Shown here piece by piece: positions 9,627-17,214 of a stretch of 17,214 nucleotides of DNA. How positions within the stretch are numbered: the stretch's first letter is position 1; each line of letters starts with the position of its first letter. The translations under genes and the position numbers were made by a program. The stretch is taken from NCBI GenBank assembly GCA_014904845.1, contig MU119791.1, positions 1,937-19,150 on the forward strand, written 5' to 3'. This DNA is from Acephala macrosclerotiorum (lineage: Eukaryota > Ascomycota > Leotiomycetes > Helotiales > Mollisiaceae). The notes beneath the pieces are model-generated. The model made no database searches, was not told the DNA's origin, and worked only from the letters and a program-made list of their open reading frames with translations.

Positions 9627-10264
9627 ACGTATTTTTTAATATATAAAAAACTTTTACTTATTATAAATTAATTAATAATTTTTTTTATTTTTACTTTGAT
9701 TAATTAATTAATTGATTTACAAATTACGAATTACTTCGAATAAATTTAATTTATTAATTAAAACGAATTGATTTATAATTGAACTTTTTTGTTTTGTGTT
9801 TTATTGCTTTTTTATATTAGTAAAACGACGTCGAAAAATGAATTATTCTAGTAGACTTTATTAAAAATTATTTATATACGATTTATATATTTTATTTTTT
9901 ATTATTATTAAAAAAAAATTCAAATTACTAAAAATCGAAAATTGAAAATCAATTAATAAAAACTTTTTGTTTTGATTATATTATTCGAGATTAAATAATT
10001 TGATTACAAAATTGCGAAATTATAAAAAAATATTGATTTATAAAAATTACGTATTGAATTACTCGAGATAATTAGTATTAAAACGAATATAAAAAAGAAA
10101 AAAAAAAACTCGCGACGATTATTTACAATAATTGACTTTATTTCTAGTGAAAATTAGAATATAAAAAAAAAAGTTTTAATACGAAAAAAAAAAAAATTAT
10201 AACGTTAAAAAACGAAATTATTTTATTATTTTATATTTTAATTTTAATTTTTTTGAAAATTGCA

Positions 10265-10274
10265 ATTCGCGAAT
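10265..10274. repeat. Short palindrome attcgcgaat
   Basis: A 10-bp perfect palindrome with two CpG around a GC centre, at the right margin of the central region. It is short and listed only as a local landmark. Confidence 0.5.
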
Positions 10275-11898
10275 CGTTTGTAATCGTTTTTAAATTAAAA
10301 TAATAGAATTAAAATAAATCTCGAATTTCAAAAAATAATACGAAAAAAATTAAAACAAAAAATTTTAATTAAAAAAAATCAATTAAAAAAATACTTATTT
10401 AAAAAATATATTTTATTAAAATAAATAAACGAATAAAATTTCGAATAAAAATTGAAATAAAAAAAATCTTATAAAAAAACAATATAAATAAAAATTAATT
10501 TTTAAAACGAATTTTATTTGAAAATAATAATTCGAAAATTTGCATTTTTGAATTATTAAATCAATTTTTAATTTAAAAACTAAAACTAATAAATTATTCG
10601 TATTCAAATTTATTTTCTCTAATAAAAAATACTTTTATTTTAATTATATTATCGATTTTTTCTAAAAGATCTTTTATAAATAATAAAAACAATTTTTTAA
10701 AAATATAAAACTTTGAAAAATACGTATTTATATTAAGATTATAAATACTTTTTTTTAGAGTTTTTAAAACATTTTAATTCAAAAAAAACAATATTACGAT
10801 TTTTTAAGAATAATACGACAATATATATAAAAGTTATATAATTATTTTAAAAACTAAAAAAATATAATTTTTACGATATATTAATTCGATTTACAAAAAG
10901 TAAATTTAATTTATATTAAAATATAATACTAAAAATTACTTAAAAAAAGAATTTTATAATATTTTAAAAAAAAAATTTCGCAAATACGATTAAAAGTACT
11001 ATTAAATAAATATAGAATTTTTATATAAAATTATCGATTAATTTACGAGAAATTTTTTAATAATAAAAACGTATATAAATTTATTCGATTGAATATTTAA
11101 AAAATTGATTAAACGAAATAAATTAAACAAATAATATTAAATACGCGAATTTATAAAAAAATTTTCAATATATATTAAAAAACGAATTTTTAAAAAAATC
11201 GATTATAAATCAATAAAAATATTTATTTATAATTACGATAAAATATACGAAAAAACGATTATCGTATATAAATATAAAAAAAAAAAACGATAATACAATA
11301 AAATTAACGATTTAAAATATTTAAAAATTCGATAAAAATATTTAAATATTATAATATAAAAAATAATTTATTATTTTTTGTTTTATTCCAATTATTTATA
11401 AAAAAAATTCAACGAAAAATGTATATAATTATTAAAAAAATCTATATCGAATTTCAATTTTCGATTTTACGTATTATTTAAATTTAAAAAACTCGATAAA
11501 TATTCGTATTAAAATTTTTAATTCAAATAAATAATTTCATTAAAAAACTAAAAAAATTCTTTTTTTTTTTCGTATTATTTAACGATTTAAAAATTGTTTT
11601 AAACGTTAATACTATAAAAATATTTTAAAAATTAAATAGTATTATAATTTCTATAAATTAGAATTAAAATTAATTTATTTTTTCACGAGAATATAAACGA
11701 AAAAAAAGTTTTAATTATAAACGAAAAAAATATAATAATATAAAAAAAAACAAATATAAAATTTTATATAGTTTAATATTAATTGAATTCTCGTAAAATA
11801 TATTATTGATCGTTTAAAAAAATATAATAAAAATTAACGCTATATATAATAATCAATAAAACGAGTAATATTATTTCGAATATTTTAAACGAACAAAA

Positions 11899-11922
11899 AA
11901 CGAAAAAATCGATTTTTTCGTT
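11899..11922. repeat. Perfect 24-bp palindrome centred on tcga
   Basis: The left half aacgaaaaaatc is followed directly by its exact reverse complement gattttttcgtt, with no spacer. Three CpG are included, so it is not a trivial A/T palindrome. A related string, gattattttttcg, follows immediately, suggesting a local partial duplication. No function is assigned. Confidence 0.85.
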
Positions 11923-12175
11923 GATTATTTTTTCGAAAATTATTATTTATTTATAAATAAATTAATTAATTGTAAATATTATTATTAAAAAAATAATTAA
12001 GAGTATTATAATTTTTAAAATCGTAATCGATTTTTGTAATCGTTTATATTTAAAAACAATCGATATTAATATAATCAAATTATAAATCAAATAATTAAAA
12101 AACTTTTTAATTACAATTTCAATAAACGTTTTAAAAATATATAAAAAATTTAAAAATTTATTCAATTTACTATTT

Positions 12176-12192
12176 AAAAAAAAAAAAAAAAA
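12176..12192. repeat. Poly-A run of 17
   Basis: Seventeen consecutive A residues. It is unremarkable in this composition and is noted as a homopolymer landmark only. Confidence 0.85.
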
Positions 12193-12316
12193 TTAATACT
12201 AATAAAAAAATTTTAAAAAAATCGAATTTATTATCGTATATTTTCAATAATAATAATATTAACGTTTAAAATTTTAATAAAACGATTATTAATAAATTCT
12301 ACGAAAAATTGTTAAT

Positions 12317-12361
12317 AAATATAATAATAATAAATATAATAATAATAAATATAATAATAAT
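12317..12361. repeat. 15-bp microsatellite, three perfect copies
   Basis: The unit aaatataataataat is repeated three times without mismatch (12317-12331, 12332-12346, 12347-12361), then trails into aaataaatc. Perfect copies amid otherwise eroded DNA point to recent slippage or expansion. Confidence 0.9.
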
Positions 12362-13907
12362 AAATAAATCGAAAAATAAAATTCAAAATATACAAAAAAA
12401 CTTTTAATAAAAAATAAAAACAAAAAAAAGTATTTAAAGATCGAATTATAACGACAAATTTTATAAAACGCTTAAAATAAAAAACGAAAAAAAATAAACG
12501 TAAATTAATTAAAAAATAAAATTTTAAAATAATAATTCGACGCTAAAAATAATAATTTTATTAATAAAATTTTATCGCGAAAACTTTTTAAAAATATAGT
12601 ATTGTTTTTAAAAATTTAAAAAAAAATGAAAATAATTATTAATATTTTAAAAACATTGAATTTTATTATAATAATTATTAATTAATAGCGAAAAAACAAT
12701 ATTTATTATTTGATTCTAATAAATACTAAAATCGTTATAATAAAAAAAATACTAAAAATCGTTAATTTTATAAAACAATTTTTTTAAAATTTTTATAAAA
12801 TATTTAAAAAAACGAATTAATTTATTTTTATTATTAAAAATTTTATAATATTTAAAACTAATTTTGTAAAAATCGATTTTTCGTTATTAATTAAAAAAAA
12901 ATATATTATTATTGTTTTTAAATTATATTTCAATTTATTTGAATTAATTAATTCGAATAAAAAATATAAAATATTGAATATTGAAACGAAATATTGTATT
13001 ATTTTTACGTATATAATTCGAGATTTCGATAATATTATTATAAACGTTAAAAACTTTTAATTGTTTATTATTATTAAATAAAACTTCGAATTTATTGAAA
13101 TAGTAATTATAAAAATAAAAATTAAATATAAAATCAAATATAAATTTTTTTTTAAAATAATTATTTATTATTATAATAAAAATACAAATTAAATACAAAG
13201 ATAATAATTCGTAGAATAATATATTTCGAGATTTTAAAGATTTTAATTTTATTTGTACGATTATAATTGTTTTTTTTTTAAAAATTTATTTATATTAAAC
13301 TATTAAAAACTATTATAATCGTATATATTTTCGAATCGAAAAAATATCGAAAAAAGAATATAACGCGAAAAACTAAATATTAATATTATTAAAAAACAAT
13401 ATAATATTAAAATTCACAAATAATTTTTATATTTTAATAAACTTTTTTTTATTTTTAATTTTTTATTAAATATTTTTAATATTATTTTATAAAAAAAAAA
13501 TACGATTAAAACAAATATTATTAGTTTAAAAAAAAAATACAAATAAAATAATACAAAAAATAAAATTATTTTTTTTCGATTTTTTATAAAACGTTTTTTT
13601 TTTTAATAAAAAAAAATAAATAAAATTGTAAATAAAAAAATTTTCGACGAAAAAACGAAAAAATATTTTTTTATAATAATATTATTATTTTTAAATGTAA
13701 ATATTAAAAAAAAATATTTAAAAAATAATATAAAACGTTAATTATTTTATTTTATTAAAAAAAAACGAAATCGAAAAATTTTCGAATATAAAAACGAAAA
13801 AAAAAACTCGAATAAAAAAAAAAATTTTATTATTAAATAATTTTAATTTAAAATTATTTAATATAAACGTTAATACAATATATAAATTTAAATTTAAAAA
13901 AGTACAA

Positions 13908-13928
13908 TTTATCGATTTAATCGATAAA
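13908..13928. repeat. Near-perfect palindrome, 10-bp arms
   Basis: The arm tttatcgatt and its exact complement aatcgataaa are separated by a single T. Each arm contains the ClaI-type motif atcgat. It is one of several CpG-containing palindromes in the right half of the window. Confidence 0.8.
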
Positions 13929-14438
13929 ATTAAAAAAGTTTTTAAAAAACGAAAAAATTGATTCGAATAATTTAAAACGCGAAAAATATTTTAAAAATAT
14001 ATTAAAAAATATATAAAATATTTATTATTGCGAATTGTTTTAATATTAAAAAAATTACGATTTATTTTTAAATAATTAATATTTTTATTTATTGAAAATT
14101 GATTATAAAAATTTAAAAAAAAATTTCGATAAAATAATAATATTTAATTAAATTTTTTTTTAAAATCTATAAAAATATTAATTTGTTTATTCGTATTAAA
14201 ACAATTTAATATACGACGTAATAAAAAAATTTTTTATTATTTTAAGATTTTGTTTTTAATTATAATAAAAATACTTTAAAAACGATTTAATTACAAAATA
14301 TTTGAAAAAAACAATAATTTTTAATGAAATTTATAGTTTTTAATCGCGAAAAAAATCGTTAAAATTTATCGATTAATTAATGCGATTATAAAAATAAATT
14401 CGATTATTTTAAAAAATATTAATATATTTTTTTTTATA

Positions 14439-14462
14439 AATAAACTTTTTAAAAAGTTTATT
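14439..14462. repeat. Perfect 24-bp palindrome centred on ttaa
   Basis: The half aataaacttttt is followed directly by its exact complement aaaaagtttatt. With only one G/C pair per arm, chance is a more plausible source than for the palindrome at 11899. Confidence 0.8.
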
Positions 14463-14581
14463 AAATATTTTTACGTTTTTTTAATAAATTTCTTTTTTAA
14501 ATACGATTAATTTATATTAAATATTTGAAATAAAAATATAATTATTTTTATAATTTTATTAAAATTTCTATAAATAATAAT

Positions 14582-14599
14582 ATTACTTTAAAAAGTAAT
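14582..14599. repeat. Short inverted repeat, 8-bp arms
   Basis: attacttt (14582-14589) and aaagtaat (14592-14599) are exact complements with a 2-base spacer. It is a minor feature. Confidence 0.6.
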
Positions 14600-15061
14600 T
14601 AATTTTATAATTTAATTCGTTTGAATTATTATAATAATTTTAAAAAACGTGTTTTTTAAAATCGCGATATTATTTTTAAATTATATAAAAATCAAAGAAT
14701 TTTATACGAATTATAATAACGAATTAATACTTTTAAAAATTTATTGATTCGTTTTTAAATATATTTAAAATTTAAATAAAATATTAAATCGAATTAAAAA
14801 AATTCAAATTTATATAAAATTCAAATTATAATTTTATTAAAATAAAATAATTATTATTAGTTTCGTTTATAATTTTAAAAAACGTTTTTTTTAAAAATAT
14901 AAAAATTATTAAAATTTTAAAATAAATTAAATATAATAATATTTTTAAAATTAAAATTTGTATTTATTATAAAATATAAATTTAATATTTTAATATTATT
15001 ATCAAATTATTATATCGATTAATTAGAAAAAACGAATTTTTCGAATAAAAAAAAAAAATAA

Positions 15062-15105
15062 AAAATCGTTATAGTATTTTTATAAAATAAATTTATAACG
15101 ATTTT
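15062..15105. repeat. Hairpin with perfect 12-bp arms
   Basis: aaaatcgttata (15062-15073) pairs exactly with tataacgatttt (15094-15105) around a 20-base A/T spacer. Each arm has one CpG. It could be the residue of a terminal or internal inverted repeat, or chance. Confidence 0.7.
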
Positions 15106-17214
15106 AATATTTTACAAAATTTATTACGATTTTATTAATAAATAGAAAATAATTATTCTAAATATTGATATTAATTAATAAAAATATAAAAAAATATTTG
15201 ATTAATATAATAATAAAAAACGAAAACGAATAATTCAATACGAATTAAAACTTTAAAATACTATTAAATGAAATTATAATACGATAAAAAAAAAGTATCG
15301 AAATTTTTTAAAATACTTTTATAAATTACGATTTTGATTATATAATATTTATTCTATTTTTAAAACGAATATTAATACGTTCGTCGTTTAATTAAATCGA
15401 ATAATAATAAATCTTTTTAATATTTTAATTATTTATTAATTTATTTGAATATAATTATTCGATTTCAAAATTAAATATATTAAAAAAAATATTTATATTA
15501 CTATAAACGAATTATTTAAAAAATCGTAAATAAAAAACGATAATTCAAAAAAAAAAAACAAATATCGATAAATTTATTATAATTGAATTTAATTATATTA
15601 AAATAATTTTAATTTCGATTAAAAAACATAAAATTAATCGAAAAATTGAAAATAAATTATTTGTAATTAAAAATAAATATATAAAACGAGAATATTTACT
15701 TGAATTATTAAATTAAATTTAAAAAAATTCTTTTAAATTTAATATTTTTAATTTTTAATTTTCAATATTAATCGTATTTTTTATATATATCGTATTAATT
15801 ACTTTTTTTGAAATTAATAAATTATTAAATAATAATAATAATAATATTATTATTTTTTTTTTAATAATAATTATTCGAATTATTTTTAAAATATTATTTA
15901 ATATTTAATAATTTTAAAACGATTAAAATAATTTTCGAAAATTTGTCGATTACAATATTCGAAATAAAATACTATAAAAGTTTTTATTAAATTTTATTTA
16001 TTTCGATTTGTTTTAAACGATTTAAAACAACGTATAATAATTATAATTAAACTATATAATAAATTCGAATATATTAGAAAAAAGAATATTTATTATCGAG
16101 TAATTAATCAATATTATTAGAAAAAATACTATAAAAATATTTAAGATTTTGTAGTAAATTATAATAATTATTAATACAAAAATAAAAAAAAACACAAAAA
16201 TTTTTTATATTTTTAGAGAATAATTTTATTATTTTATTACATTGAAATAAATGTAATTAAACGCTTATAATATAAAATATTTAATAGTTTAATTATAATA
16301 CGAAATAATTTTTTTAATTAAATTAAAATTAAATTAATAAAAAATTCGATTTTTAAAAGAATTATTCAATTTATTTATAATAATATTATTTGTAAATACA
16401 GTGTTTTCAATTATATAAAATTGAATAAAGAATTCGAATTTAAAGAAATTATTATTAAAAAATTAAATAAATTCAAAATCAAATAAATTACTATTTTTAT
16501 ATATAATTCGAAAATAAATAAAATAATTAAATGAAAATATTAATTATTTTAACGAAAAAAAAAACAATAAAAACTAATTAAAATATTTATTAATTGTTTT
16601 TTTTGCGAATTAAACGATTATTTATAAATTAATTAAATATATATTATTTTATATAATTTATAGTAAAAAAATTGTTTTATTTATTGAAATTCGATTTTTT
16701 ATTTGAAAAATTTTTAATTAAAACGAAATATATAATCGAATAAAGTTTTTTAAATTGAAAATCAAATAAATTAAAATATGAAACGAAAATATAAAAAAAT
16801 CGAAATTAAAAAAAAAAATATAATTACAAATAAAATCAAATATATTTTGATATTTATTATTAAATACGAAAAAAACTAATTCGAGAAAATTTTTTTATTT
16901 TAATATATAATATTAAATTTATTAATTAAAATATATTTAAAAATATTAAATTATTATATAAATAATTAAATTTATATTAAATTTATTAAATAAATTAATT
17001 GAAAAAAAATTATTTACTCGAAAAAATAAATAAAACGATAATTCGAAAATTATATATTAAAAATCGTTTAAAAAAGTTCATTAAAAGAAATAAATATTAA
17101 AAATTTTTAAACAATAATAAAAATAAAAATATTATTAAATTTATTGATTTTAATAATAATAAAAATGTAAATACAAAAAAAAAACGATTAAAAATTTTTG
17201 TAATAAATAAAATA

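Larger units (their letters stand above)
8665..10330. other. Structured, less eroded central region without genes
   Basis: From the 15-bp duplication to about 10330 the sequence keeps more C and G outside CpG than the flanks, for example around 8810-8870, 9040-9070, 9780-9860 and 10120-10150. It contains the G/C core, two stem-loops, the T runs and the 19-bp inverted repeat, listed individually. I see no open frame worth calling and no tRNA cloverleaf. The simplest reading is a collection of younger or shorter insertions that escaped full mutation. Confidence 0.55.
10330..17214. other. Gene-free A-rich block studded with CpG
   Basis: About 6.9 kb with no credible gene. The + strand is A-rich over long stretches, and CpG is clearly more frequent than in 1-3150 or 4950-8634. 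It occurs mostly as acga, tcga, acgt and aacg in otherwise pure A/T. Open frames at 10416-10607, 11962-12165 and 12944-13198 (all minus strand) encode only hydrophobic or Asn/Lys/Ile-rich low-complexity strings without any domain. The higher CpG density suggests that the starting elements were richer in CpG than those to the left. Short palindromes and a microsatellite are listed separately. Confidence 0.7.

Noticed and set aside
10416..10607. Open frame of 63 codons on the minus strand, hydrophobic
   Set aside because: A Phe/Leu/Ile-rich product arises automatically from T-rich sequence on the coding strand. There is no family resemblance and no supporting context, so I do not call a membrane peptide.
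11962..12165. Open frame of 67 codons on the minus strand with an Ile/Leu-rich C-terminal stretch
   Set aside because: The apparent membrane segment is a composition effect. No promoter, conserved motif or neighbouring gene supports it.
12944..13198. Longest open frame, 84 codons, minus strand
   Set aside because: Low-complexity Ile/Phe/Tyr/Asn product. One frame of this length is plausible by chance in 17 kb on six frames.
1..17214. AT-rich bacterial endosymbiont, Plasmodium or anaerobic-fungus intergenic DNA
   Set aside because: An endosymbiont or Plasmodium window of this size would contain genes. None of these explains the survival of CpG over other C-containing dinucleotides.
1..17214. 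Telomere repeats, CRISPR array or intact transposon
   Set aside because: I saw no ttaggg-type repeats in either orientation, no regularly spaced direct repeats with unique spacers, and no readable transposase or reverse transcriptase frame.

Overview
The window is 17.2 kb of extremely AT-rich, apparently gene-free DNA. Sampled 60-base lines run from 0 G/C (for example around 6721-6780) to about 17 of 60 (around 3721-3780), and most have only a few. I found no credible protein-coding gene, tRNA, rRNA or CRISPR array. The longest open frames (63 to 84 codons, all on the minus strand) encode only low-complexity Lys/Asn/Ile/Phe/Tyr-rich strings, as expected from random AT-rich sequence. Stop codons are dense in every frame.

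The strongest clue to origin is where the surviving G and C sit. A large share lie in CpG (tcga, acga, tcgt, acgt), while C before A, T or C, and G after A, T or G, is badly depleted. Ordinary deamination of methyl-CpG would give the opposite. Loss of C outside CpG with CpG spared is the footprint of repeat-induced point mutation (RIP) as known in filamentous Ascomycota (Pezizomycotina), where CpA is the preferred target. Mismatches between repeat copies inside the window are often C/T or G/A, which fits. My inference is an AT-rich heterochromatic block of a RIP-competent ascomycete, made of transposon or satellite copies mutated past recognition. It could be pericentromeric or subtelomeric, but the sequence alone cannot decide.

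Layout: (1) 1-3150, nearly pure A/T with a degenerate duplication at about 1431-1710. (2) 3150-4950, a richer patch holding a 20-bp palindrome and three tandem degenerate units of about 185-205 bp (3980-4554), with a possible fourth. (3) 4950-8634, nearly pure A/T. (4) 8635-10330, the most structured part: a 49-bp core of 59% G/C (8802-8850) with a perfect hairpin, an internal direct repeat and a CACGTGAC box; a 54-nt stem-loop; homopolymer runs of 20 and 57 T; and a 19-bp inverted repeat spanning the T runs. (5) 10330-17214, A-rich DNA studded with CpG, carrying two perfect 24-bp palindromes, other inverted repeats and a 15-bp microsatellite.

No gene system can be claimed. The items most worth following are the unmutated G/C core with its surroundings and the tandem satellite-like units.
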